This document shows, piece after piece, positions 7,608 through 13,373 of a stretch of 22,760 bases of DNA. A program made the position numbers and the translations under genes. The stretch covers positions 1 through 22,760 of the IMG/VR virus record IMGVR_UViG_3300046000_012997; one strand, written 5' to 3'. Below the pieces are notes generated by a model. That model was not told where the DNA came from, did no database searches, and saw nothing but the letters and a program-made list of their open reading frames with translations. Origin of the DNA: a virus. How positions within the stretch are numbered: position 1 is the first letter of the stretch; each line of letters opens with the position of its first letter.

Positions 7608-7882
7608 CTGGAATTGAAGCTTTATCCCTGTTAAAAGATGGCAAAACTTTAAGAAGAGAATCCTGGGAACCTCATGAAAAATGTAAAGCTTTAGATTTCT
7701 TTGGCCAATGGATTGTACACTTGGTAAAAGAACAGGATGATGAAAAATTAGACAAAGAATTAGAGTCAATATTTCAAAACAGTTTTACATTCACTAAGAC
7801 TTCTTTTGATGATTTCTTTGGATTGTTTGATACAATAGATGCTGGTGAATTTCTACATGACGATTGGGAAATAGTAGAATAA
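7604..7882 (+). CDS. Tad2-like small protein, subtype A copy 2
   Basis: The protein has 92 residues. The N-terminal motif TGIEALSLLKDGKTLRRESW is followed by EPHEKCKALDFF, and the C-terminus is GEFLHDDWEIVE. Compared with copy 1 at 6892 it has about 20 extra residues, mostly an acidic helical insert (KEQDDEKLDKELESIF). It closes the tight part of the array; directly after the stop lies a short GC-rich tandem repeat. Confidence 0.75.
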   Translation: MTGIEALSLLKDGKTLRRESWEPHEKCKALDFFGQWIVHLVKEQDDEKLDKELESIFQNSFTFTKTSFDDFFGLFDTIDAGEFLHDDWEIVE

Positions 7883-7921
7883 CCGCACGTAACCGCTCGC
7901 AAATCGCACGTAACCGCACGT
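7881..7921. repeat. Four tandem ~10-bp GC-rich repeats
   Basis: Four units follow one another: AACCGCACGT (7881-7890), AACCGCTCGCA (7891-7901), AATCGCACGT (7902-7911) and AACCGCACGT (7912-7921). A run of seven T follows at 7923-7929. The unit is far richer in G+C than its surroundings, and the 10-11-base period matches one DNA turn. It lies between two genes, so a protein-binding array is possible. The stems it can form are only about four base pairs, too weak for a normal terminator. Confidence 0.75.
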
Positions 7922-7948
7922 ATTTTTTTGATGTGATAGAATAAGAAC

Positions 7949-8161
7949 ATGGCTAAATATAGACTTAATTTATCTTTTGATATTGATATTACTGCTGATG
8001 AAGATTCAGAAGTACCAGAAGAAGAAATGGTTAATATGCTTCAACAACTTTATTACAATGATAGAAAAGAATTCATTGAAACATTGAGATATTGTTTTGA
8101 AGAAGAAAAAGTGGCTTATCATGTAAAAATTAATCCACAGAAAGTTAATAGCGAGGATTAA
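7949..8161 (+). CDS. Hypothetical small acidic protein
   Basis: The protein has 70 residues. It starts with an alternating strand (KYRLNLSFDIDITADED), then an acidic linker and a helix (EEEMVNMLQQLYYNDRKEFIETLRYCF), and ends in another strand (VAYHVKINPQ). That beta-alpha-beta outline is compact and plausible for a binding protein, but I do not recognise a family. The next gene starts just after its stop and uses the GAGGA at its 3' end as a ribosome binding site. Confidence 0.62.
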   Translation: MAKYRLNLSFDIDITADEDSEVPEEEMVNMLQQLYYNDRKEFIETLRYCFEEEKVAYHVKINPQKVNSED

Positions 8162-8162
8162 T

Positions 8163-8315
8163 ATGGAAGATTTTCTTAACACAGCTCATTGGTTTTTGAT
8201 TCCTTTTGGGCCTTTTATTTTAGTTGTTTTGCTTGCCATACCTTGTGCTATAATTGCTTTACTGGTTAATATTATAATCAAGCTTGTCAAAATGGCGAAA
8301 AAGAGAGACAAATAA
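8163..8315 (+). CDS. Small single-pass membrane protein, 50 residues
   Basis: The ATG at 8163 opens a 50-codon frame ending TAA at 8315, filling the gap between its neighbours. After a short N-terminus (MEDFLNTAHW) residues 11-39 form a strongly hydrophobic helix (FLIPFGPFILVVLLAIPC..), followed by a basic tail (KLVKMAKKRDK), which predicts a cytoplasmic C-terminus. GAGGA lies a few bases before the ATG. It could be a small membrane effector, or holin-like, but nothing in the sequence decides this. Confidence 0.68.
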   Translation: MEDFLNTAHWFLIPFGPFILVVLLAIPCAIIALLVNIIIKLVKMAKKRDK

Positions 8316-8317
8316 TT

Positions 8318-8731
8318 ATGGAAAAAATTATTATTCAAGCAGTTGACTGTTATCGACATGACTATTGGAAAGTAAGTTTAGATTTACTTGCACAATTAAA
8401 CATTTTTGATGCAATTTCAGATTATTCTTATTTGGGTAATGGGTCAGAACCTTTAAACGAAGATGGTTATGCCTATCTTGAAATTGATTCTGATTGTGGT
8501 ATTTTTGATAAGGCAATGAAGTTTTACAAAAAAGAATATTCGCTTGATTTAGATACACTTACAGAAGCTTATTGTGATGAATATGAAGATTATCGTGACT
8601 GGCTTGATCAATTAGATTCATACGATGTGGAACTTTTAGATGAAAAAGGCTATACTGTTGATAATGTTCCTGAAGATTTATCTGCTGTTTTGATGGCGTA
8701 TGAAGATGATGAAGATGAGGATGAAGATTAA
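8318..8731 (+). CDS. Hypothetical very acidic protein, 137 residues
   Basis: Not recognised. The first third is mixed (IIIQAVDCYRHDYWKVSLDLLAQLNIFDAI). The rest is dominated by Asp, Glu and Tyr, including a helical 'YCDEYEDYRDWLDQLDSYD' stretch and a C-terminal run of Asp/Glu. The strong negative charge is reminiscent of DNA-mimic proteins that phages use against nucleases or repressors, but charge alone does not prove this. The stop overlaps the next ATG (TAATG). Confidence 0.62.
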   Translation: MEKIIIQAVDCYRHDYWKVSLDLLAQLNIFDAISDYSYLGNGSEPLNEDGYAYLEIDSDCGIFDKAMKFYKKEYSLDLDTLTEAYCDEYEDYRDWLDQLDSYDVELLDEKGYTVDNVPEDLSAVLMAYEDDEDEDED

Positions 8732-8961
8732 TGTTAAATGTTAACTTTGATTTATTTTATGAATTGAAACATGGTTCTGTTATTTCTAATACAGATAAGA
8801 ATGTTGTTAAATATTGGCGATTGGTTGATGGTAATCTAGAAACAAGAATGGTTATCAATAAAGATGTTCAAGATGATTGGTATGTTACTGATCTGCTTGT
8901 ATTTCCTGTTGATGGTAAATTTCAAATTGAAAAAAGATTTGAAAGATTTGAAAATGAATGA
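8731..8961 (+). CDS. Degenerate Tad2-like protein
   Basis: The protein has 76 residues. The N-terminus 'NFDLFYELKHGSVISN' keeps the helix-Gly pattern but lacks the Arg-Trp pair, and 'DVQDDWYVTDLLVF' resembles the closing motif. A charged tail (KRFERFENE) follows. The match is weaker than for its neighbours, and it may be an eroded or diverged member. It overlaps the previous stop by one base and the next start by eight. Confidence 0.55.
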   Translation: MLNVNFDLFYELKHGSVISNTDKNVVKYWRLVDGNLETRMVINKDVQDDWYVTDLLVFPVDGKFQIEKRFERFENE

Positions 8962-9193
8962 TGAAAAGAAAGAGCGATTGGAAACTGCTGGATTTAAAGT
9001 GGGAACAATCGCAGAGTTCTTAAATCTTACTTCAGAAGAGCAAGCTTTGATTGAAAATATTATAATTCGTAATGGGAAGCCAATTGGAGTTTGCGATTGT
9101 TTGGGTAAGGGAAAAGATAGATGTAAGGGCAATGGATGGGTAAAGGATGGCGCTGGGTTTCAAAAGTGTCCATTCTTTACATCCTTTGATTAA
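8954..9193 (+). CDS. Small protein: XRE-associated N-terminal motif plus Cys cluster
   Basis: The protein has 79 residues. The N-terminal half (KKERLETAGFKVGTIAEFLN, then LTSEEQALIE) resembles the short helical cap found before the helix-turn-helix in many phage and antitoxin XRE-type regulators, but no helix-turn-helix follows. Instead the C-terminal half has Cys residues in 'VCDCLGKGKDRCKGNGW' and 'FQKCPF', which could bind a metal. The ATG at 8954 is chosen over a far upstream in-frame start that would put a hydrophobic out-of-context segment over the previous gene. Role unknown. Confidence 0.6.
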   Translation: MNDEKKERLETAGFKVGTIAEFLNLTSEEQALIENIIIRNGKPIGVCDCLGKGKDRCKGNGWVKDGAGFQKCPFFTSFD

Positions 9194-9198
9194 TTAGT

Positions 9199-9453
9199 AT
9201 GAAATTTGTTCAAACTTTAAAATATCTTAAACAGGGTCATAAAGCCAGAAGAAAAAGCTGGGATGAATTGTTTTGGATTTCTTTAGGTAATACGCAAGAA
9301 GATGATGAAGGAGAGTTTGATGAAACAATTCTCAACTTTTCTGAAATAAACTATGCTACATTTTTCCTTATCAATTTACATGATGGGATAGAAGCATTTT
9401 GCCCATATTTACAAGATATTGAGGCAGATGATTGGATGATAGTTGATGATTAA
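9199..9453 (+). CDS. Tad2-like/DUF2829-like small protein, last of the tight array
   Basis: The protein has 84 residues. Its N-terminal motif KFVQTLKYLKQGHKARRKSW and C-terminal motif DIEADDWMIVDD are both intact, with a beta-rich aromatic middle (LFWISLGNTQED). It begins five bases after the previous stop. Its TAA overlaps the TAA of the opposing zinc-finger nuclease gene, showing that the nuclease gene sits exactly at the edge of the array. Confidence 0.75.
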   Translation: MKFVQTLKYLKQGHKARRKSWDELFWISLGNTQEDDEGEFDETILNFSEINYATFFLINLHDGIEAFCPYLQDIEADDWMIVDD

Positions 9454-10439
9454 AATTCTAAAGTGATAGGTTGGCTTGATTGTTGTTTATATTCCTCAAA
9501 TCTATTCAAAATTAAACTCTTAATTTCATTGTATCTTTTTTCTAATGTTCTCTTATGGTCTTTATCTTCAGAAACATTGATTACAATAAGTTTTATATTT
9601 CTCTTTACACACTCTTCTGCTTTCAATCTATCAATTTCTTGCCTTTTGAGTAAAGATTTCTCCCCATATATTGCTTTATAGTGAAATACTCCATTTAATT
9701 CTATGGCAAAATTCATTTCAGGTAAATATATGTCTAGTTCATACCCTATTGAAGTGTCATTATATGAAATATTAAGTGTCAATTCTTCTGTTAATTTTTT
9801 TTCTGTATATACTTCAAGTTTACTACGACTACTTCCCCAATTTTTATTGTATTTTGCTAGTGTTTTGAAACATTGTATTGAACAACAATGTCTGGGTTTT
9901 TTTTGTATTTGATCTTGTTTTTTAAGAAAAAACTTGTTGCAATTTAAACATTTAACTTCAACTTTTTGATCTTGATGTTTCCATTTACATTCTCGACTAC
10001 AAAAATTACTGGAAGATCTTTTTATTGAAGAGGGTTTTTTATATAAATCCATTCCGCAGTTCAGGCATTTAACTTCAACTTTCTGATCTTGATTTTTAGC
10101 ACTACATTTTATACTGCAAAAATGGTTAGTAGTTTTTTTAATTTGACAGCGAGTTTTATAAAAAGCTTCTTTACATTGTATGCATTTAACTTCAACTTTC
10201 TGATCTTGATTTTTAGCACTACATTTTCTACTGCAAAAATGGTTAGCAGTTTTTTTAATTTGATTAGGTAATTTATAAAAGTCTATTCCACATGTCAGGC
10301 ATTTAACTTCAACTTTTTGGTATCGATAAATACCCAAACATTTTAGACTACAAAAATGTTTAGGGAATAGTTTAATTTTATCAGGTCTTTTATAAAAATC
10401 TATCCCGCAGTTCAGACATTTTACATTTGGATCTTTCAT
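9450..10439 (-). CDS. Zinc-finger-repeat homing-type nuclease (PD-(D/E)XK/Vsr-like)
   Basis: The protein has 329 residues. Residues 6-200 are five exact-length 39-residue repeats, each with 'VKCxxC ... (F/C)CSxxC', a four-Cys zinc-binding pattern. The C-terminal domain (about 205-295) has 'ELDIYLPEMNFAIELNG' with Asp236, Glu247 and Asn249 in the layout of Vsr-like PD-(D/E)XK nucleases found in phage homing endonucleases, then a Lys-rich helix and the strand LIVINV. The fingers probably read DNA and the C-terminal domain cuts it, helping the gene spread. It runs against its neighbours and overlaps the array's last stop, which fits a mobile insertion. The catalytic residues are inferred by pattern. 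Confidence 0.75.
   Translation of the reverse strand: MKDPNVKCLNCGIDFYKRPDKIKLFPKHFCSLKCLGIYRYQKVEVKCLTCGIDFYKLPNQIKKTANHFCSRKCSAKNQDQKVEVKCIQCKEAFYKTRCQIKKTTNHFCSIKCSAKNQDQKVEVKCLNCGMDLYKKPSSIKRSSSNFCSRECKWKHQDQKVEVKCLNCNKFFLKKQDQIQKKPRHCCSIQCFKTLAKYNKNWGSSRSKLEVYTEKKLTEELTLNISYNDTSIGYELDIYLPEMNFAIELNGVFHYKAIYGEKSLLKRQEIDRLKAEECVKRNIKLIVINVSEDKDHKRTLEKRYNEIKSLILNRFEEYKQQSSQPITLEF
9840..10424 (-). repeat. Five 117-bp tandem coding repeats (zinc fingers)
   Basis: Five in-frame units of 39 codons encode the Cys-rich fingers. The second and third units, and their borders, are nearly identical at DNA level (for example the block reading TTTTTAGCACTACATTTT recurs about 117 bases apart), so amplification is fairly recent and copy number may vary. 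Confidence 0.85.
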
Positions 10440-10448
10440 TAATTTGCT

Positions 10449-10506
10449 TTGTACAAATTAAAAATAAAGCTATAATAAAGCTATAATGAAGCTATAATTT
10501 AGCTAT
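10449..10506 (+). promoter_or_regulatory. Promoter region with triplicated TATAAT repeats
   Basis: Three exact copies of AAGCTATAAT at 11-base spacing (10467, 10478 and 10489) and a partial fourth (AGCTAT, 10501-10506) fill the 78-base gap between two divergent genes. Each full copy contains the sigma70 -10 consensus TATAAT. A TTGTAC at 10449-10454 lies 16 bases before the first TATAAT and could be a -35 element. It is the likely start of the rightward transcript to 13214. Confidence 0.6.
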
Positions 10507-10517
10507 GGACAAAGACA

Positions 10518-10949
10518 ATGAGCCAAAACAAATCAAAATCGACCCAGAAGAAATCAAAAGACTCCTCCAAATTATCTACGACTTCAGAAAGAAACAACTT
10601 TAGTATTGCTGATGAAGTATATAAAGATGTTCCTGAAAGACTTGATTATTTTAAAAAACAAAGAGAAGAAAATGGCTTCGATGACACTGAAACATGGCAT
10701 CTAGATAAAACCATAGCATTGTTTCTTATGCCTCGACTAGAAAGATTCATTCAGGTAAATAACGGGTTTCCATGTGGTGAAACTGAAGAGTCTTATAATG
10801 AAAAACTTAATTTTATATTAAACTCATTTATAGAATACTATTACAATGAAAATGATGAAGTATCTTTAGAGCTAGAGAAAGAAAGATTAAGTAATGCTAA
10901 AAAGGCTGCTGCTTTATTAGGAGAAATCTGGTTTGATCTTTGGTGGTAA
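10518..10949 (+). CDS. Conserved-type phage protein of unknown function
   Basis: The protein has 143 residues. The first 30 are Lys/Ser-rich and look disordered. The core (ETWHLDKTIALFLMPRLERF, then NNGFPC) and the end (AKKAAALLGEIWFDLWW) resemble a family of phage proteins seen in many metagenomic phages, typically with 'WxLDxxIAxFxxPRL' and a C-terminal 'LWW'; that resemblance is from memory. The middle is helical and acidic. There is no clear Shine-Dalgarno before ATG 10518. Another frame opens at ATG 10505 and runs 32 codons to TAG at 10601 with protein-like sequence, so the true N-terminus is uncertain. Confidence 0.68.
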   Translation: MSQNKSKSTQKKSKDSSKLSTTSERNNFSIADEVYKDVPERLDYFKKQREENGFDDTETWHLDKTIALFLMPRLERFIQVNNGFPCGETEESYNEKLNFILNSFIEYYYNENDEVSLELEKERLSNAKKAAALLGEIWFDLWW

Positions 10950-10951
10950 CA

Positions 10952-11197
10952 ATGAAGTTGCACGATATTCTCAAAGGCGAGGATAATAATTACTTTTTCT
11001 ACAGAGAAGATAACACTGATAAGTTCTATTTTAAAACTAATAAGCTGATATATACAATTCCACAAAAAAGCTATATAAGAGGTATAGAACTCAAAATAGA
11101 ACCCAATGGTCTTGAAGATGTTTCAATCAATTGCTTATATGACTCTACATTTAGCTTTGAAGAAGCAATTTCAGACAATTGGGTTAAGGTAAAATAG
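10952..11197 (+). CDS. Degenerate Tad2-like protein
   Basis: The protein has 81 residues. It has the array's overall outline: a short N-terminal helix (MKLHDILKGEDNN), an aromatic beta-rich middle (YFFYREDNTDKFYFKTNK) and a closing 'FEEAISDNWVKVK' where DDWEIV would be. The Arg-Arg-Trp element is missing, so the assignment is tentative. ATG 10952 is preferred to an in-frame TTG at 10940. The TAG stop overlaps the GTG of the next gene (TAGTG). Confidence 0.55.
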   Translation: MKLHDILKGEDNNYFFYREDNTDKFYFKTNKLIYTIPQKSYIRGIELKIEPNGLEDVSINCLYDSTFSFEEAISDNWVKVK

Positions 11198-11769
11198 TGG
11201 AACATTATTATAGAGATATCCATGGTTGGTTTGATTATGAACAACTCTTTCAATCAGCTATTCAAAATTGCCCAGAGAACGGAAAGATTGTTGAATTAGG
11301 ATGCTGGAAAGGTAGAAGCTCTTCATATTTGATTGTAGAAGCATTCAACTCAAATAAGAATCTAGACATTCATTTTGTTGATACTTGGGCAGGGTCTTCT
11401 GAACACTTAGATTCGTCTAAGGGTACATATGAAGAAGGACTAGTTATAGATCCAGACTATGTTTTCAAAGTTTTTCTTGACAATATTAATAAAACAGATT
11501 ACCCAAAAAATATACATAGACTGCATACTTTTCAAGCATCTAAATTATTTGATGATAATTCTATAGACTTTCTTTATATTGATACTGCTCATGAATTTGA
11601 ACATGTAAAAAAAGAAATCAATTTATGGTTTCCTAAAGTAAAGCCTGGCGGAATGATTGCCGGACATGATTTTTTCTATCCTGGAGTATTATCTGCAGTA
11701 AGAGATTTTTCTTTAAAATACGGAGTGGAGATCTCTAATATTAATTCAAGTTGGTTTGGTACAAAATAA
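11197..11769 (+). CDS. SAM-dependent methyltransferase (Methyltransf_24 type), copy 1
   Basis: The protein has 190 residues. It is a class I Rossmann-fold methyltransferase that would use S-adenosylmethionine: motif I is IVELGCWKGRSS (31-42), followed by an acidic strand end (HFVDTW), then IDFLYIDTAHEFEHVKKEI and 'VKPGGMIAGHDF', the block typical of family 24. This family often modifies sugars or small molecules in surface-polysaccharide clusters; the substrate is unknown. It starts at a GTG that overlaps the previous TAG. The next gene is a paralogue, giving a tandem duplication. Confidence 0.82.
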   Translation: MEHYYRDIHGWFDYEQLFQSAIQNCPENGKIVELGCWKGRSSSYLIVEAFNSNKNLDIHFVDTWAGSSEHLDSSKGTYEEGLVIDPDYVFKVFLDNINKTDYPKNIHRLHTFQASKLFDDNSIDFLYIDTAHEFEHVKKEINLWFPKVKPGGMIAGHDFFYPGVLSAVRDFSLKYGVEISNINSSWFGTK

Positions 11770-11771
11770 TC

Positions 11772-12350
11772 ATGGAACATTTTTATCAAGATATACAAGG
11801 GTGGTTTGATTATCAGAGTGTCTTTGACATTTTTATCAAGTCAAGTCAGGAAAACTCAAGAATTGTAGAATTAGGCTGCTGGAAAGGTAAGAGTTCATCT
11901 TATCTTTTAACAGAAGCTTTAAACTCAGGAAAGATGCTTGATATCTCCTTCATTGATACATGGATGGGTTCAATTGAACACTTAGATCCTGAATGCGAGT
12001 TTCATGAGCCTGGGTTGTTAAATAATCCTGACCACATTTGGGAAATATTTAATCAAAACATTGCAAAAATTAATTATCCAAAAAATCTATTTAGAAGAGA
12101 TACTTTTGATGCAGTTAGCTATTTTGAAGATGCATCAATTTCTTTTCTTTTTATTGACACAGCTCACGAATATGAACATGTGATAAAGGAAATTGATGCT
12201 TGGTACCCAAAGGTTAAATTAGGTGGTATTATAGCTGGTCACGATTATTTTACACCAGGAGTGAACCAGGCTGTCAACGAGTTCTTTGAATTAGTACCTC
12301 ACCCGCTAATTTCTTTGAACGCAAGTTGGATGGCTTTCAAAAACTTTTAA
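11772..12350 (+). CDS. SAM-dependent methyltransferase (Methyltransf_24 type), copy 2
   Basis: The protein has 192 residues and is paralogous to the gene just before it: both open 'MEH(Y/F)Y.DI.GWFDY', carry 'IVELGCWKG(R/K)SSSYL' and end with 'KV(K)..GG.IAGHD(F/Y)F.PGV'. ATG 11772 aligns with the start of copy 1, so the upstream in-frame TTG at 11751 is rejected. The two copies have diverged most in the lid region after 'EHLD' and at the C-terminus, which suggests different acceptors. The stop overlaps the ATG of the FeoA-like gene (TAATG). Confidence 0.82.
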   Translation: MEHFYQDIQGWFDYQSVFDIFIKSSQENSRIVELGCWKGKSSSYLLTEALNSGKMLDISFIDTWMGSIEHLDPECEFHEPGLLNNPDHIWEIFNQNIAKINYPKNLFRRDTFDAVSYFEDASISFLFIDTAHEYEHVIKEIDAWYPKVKLGGIIAGHDYFTPGVNQAVNEFFELVPHPLISLNASWMAFKNF

Positions 12351-12577
12351 TGATAACACAACTATGCTGCGCTAAACAAGGAGACAAATGCTTAATATTG
12401 AACTTGAAGGGAAATACAAGATCAAGATTGGCAGAACTTGGATTCACCACTGGAAATATAGTGGAAATTGTTCAGCATGGTGGTAACGGTCCAATTAAAG
12501 TGAAAGTTTTCGATGGTATGATTGCATTAAGGCATAGCGAAGCAGAAACTATCACTGTTGATGTAATTTCAAGATAA
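12350..12577 (+). CDS. FeoA-like SH3-fold domain protein
   Basis: The protein has 75 residues, the usual size of FeoA. The pattern 'GDKCLILNLKGNTRSRLAEL' then 'GFTTGNIVEIVQHGGNGPIK', then 'VKVFDGMIALRHSEAETI' matches the FeoA domain (small SH3-like barrel with 'L.ELG...G..V.....PL....V....ALR..EA'). In bacteria FeoA assists the FeoB ferrous iron transporter, and the same fold occurs in metal-dependent regulators. No FeoB is present in the window. The start at 12350 (overlapping the previous TAA) is used because it opens right before the domain; the frame upstream lies in the methyltransferase. Confidence 0.75.
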   Translation: MITQLCCAKQGDKCLILNLKGNTRSRLAELGFTTGNIVEIVQHGGNGPIKVKVFDGMIALRHSEAETITVDVISR

Positions 12578-12579
12578 AA

Positions 12580-13203
12580 ATGTTTAATCCCCATATACCA
12601 GGTCTCCAAAAGTTAATGTACAATTCATCTATGACTTGGAAAGAACTTAGAGACAAAAAAGAAGATTCAATTAGAGAAAGTACAAGCAATCCAATGGTAA
12701 AAAATCCTAATCCATTTAAAATAAACGGCAAAACCTATAATTCATACACTGAATGGTCAAATTCAGATGAACATAAAGAACTATTACAAATAGAAGAACA
12801 ATCACAAGAACTTTACGAACAAAAAGCTAAAGAATATTTTGATTCTTTAGAAACAGATAATCAGCTTTTATTATTCTTCCATATCACAAATGTAATTTTT
12901 AAAAACTATTTTAAGGATAACAGCTCATATAGAGGCTTGCTTTATGATAAGTTTGGCTTTGGTCCTGAAGCTTACAGCTTAGGTATGGATAGTGGTATGT
13001 TTTCTCTTCATAATGCTATATCTACACCTGAAGATTCAGAAGAAAGATTTAATGCTTTGGTCAAATTTTTAAAGCTGGATTTATCAACAAAAGAATTAAA
13101 CTCCCTAAGAAACATTTTTCTTTACGGATTTGATAGCACTAAATCTTCAGATAACATCAATACTGGTCAACAGAAATTTGATTTCACAAAAGACCCTGAG
13201 TAA
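12580..13203 (+). CDS. Hypothetical protein, 207 residues
   Basis: Not recognised. The first 80 residues are polar and Lys/Glu-rich (KELRDKKEDSIRE..). The middle is helical and aromatic (NQLLLFFHITNVIFKNYF), then 'YRGLLYDKFGFGPEAYSLGMDSGM' and a further helical part (EERFNALVKFLKLDLSTKELNSL). The hydrophobic stretch is too amphipathic to be a sure membrane segment. It starts two bases after the FeoA-like gene and its last codons form the left arm of a terminator, so it ends the rightward operon that begins at 10518. Confidence 0.65.
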   Translation: MFNPHIPGLQKLMYNSSMTWKELRDKKEDSIRESTSNPMVKNPNPFKINGKTYNSYTEWSNSDEHKELLQIEEQSQELYEQKAKEYFDSLETDNQLLLFFHITNVIFKNYFKDNSSYRGLLYDKFGFGPEAYSLGMDSGMFSLHNAISTPEDSEERFNALVKFLKLDLSTKELNSLRNIFLYGFDSTKSSDNINTGQQKFDFTKDPE

Positions 13204-13214
13204 TCAGGGTCTTT
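13189..13214 (+). terminator. Rho-independent terminator
   Basis: An 11-bp perfect stem (AAAGACCCTGA with TCAGGGTCTTT) with a four-base loop GTAA is followed by CTTTT. The stop codon TAA at 13201-13203 lies in the loop and right arm. It ends the rightward transcript; the A-rich left flank could also let it stop leftward transcription from the peptide gene at 13218. Confidence 0.9.
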
Positions 13215-13217
13215 CTT

Positions 13218-13325
13218 TTATGATCCAGAAGCCAGCCAGAATACCAAGCACATAAAGCCTAAAATTGTAATAAAAGCTAGACCGCATATTACAAGTTCCA
13301 AACAAGACAATATCCCCTTCTTCAT
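13218..13325 (-). CDS. 35-residue hydrophobic membrane peptide
   Basis: The ATG at 13325 is preceded on the minus strand by a perfect AGGAGGA, the strongest ribosome binding site in the window. The 35 residues (MKKGILSCLELVICGLAF, then ITILGFMCLVFWLASGS) have a basic start and then one continuous hydrophobic segment, so the product is a membrane peptide or an uncleaved signal-like peptide. It follows the glycosyltransferase on the same strand. The Shine-Dalgarno lies in the loop and the first codons lie in the stem of an 18-bp hairpin, so its translation is probably gated. Short toxin-like or lysis-related peptides look similar, but function is unproven. Confidence 0.6.
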   Translation of the reverse strand: MKKGILSCLELVICGLAFITILGFMCLVFWLASGS

Positions 13326-13370
13326 TTTTAAATCCTCCTAAAGATTTTTTCTAAATGAAGAAGGGGATAT
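13310..13370 (-). promoter_or_regulatory. 18-bp inverted repeat gating a start codon
   Basis: ATATCCCCTTCTTCATTT (13310-13327) and its exact complement (13353-13370) flank a 25-base loop. In the leftward mRNA the loop exposes AGGAGGA while the ATG and first codons of the 35-residue peptide are in the stem. It begins right after the glycosyltransferase stop codon. No T-run follows the stem on the minus strand, so a simple terminator is less likely. Confidence 0.75.
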
Positions 13371-13373
13371 CTT

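Noticed and set aside
7881-7929. GC-rich repeat plus T-run as a terminator
   Set aside because: The best stem is about four base pairs (ACGT with ACGT), too weak for a standard terminator.
9840-10424. Regular repeats that could suggest a CRISPR array
   Set aside because: The 117-base units are in-frame coding repeats with conserved Cys codons, with no short repeat and spacer structure.
13310-13370. Ordinary rho-independent terminator
   Set aside because: The loop is 25 bases, no T-run follows on the minus strand, and the stem holds a start codon with a strong ribosome site in the loop.
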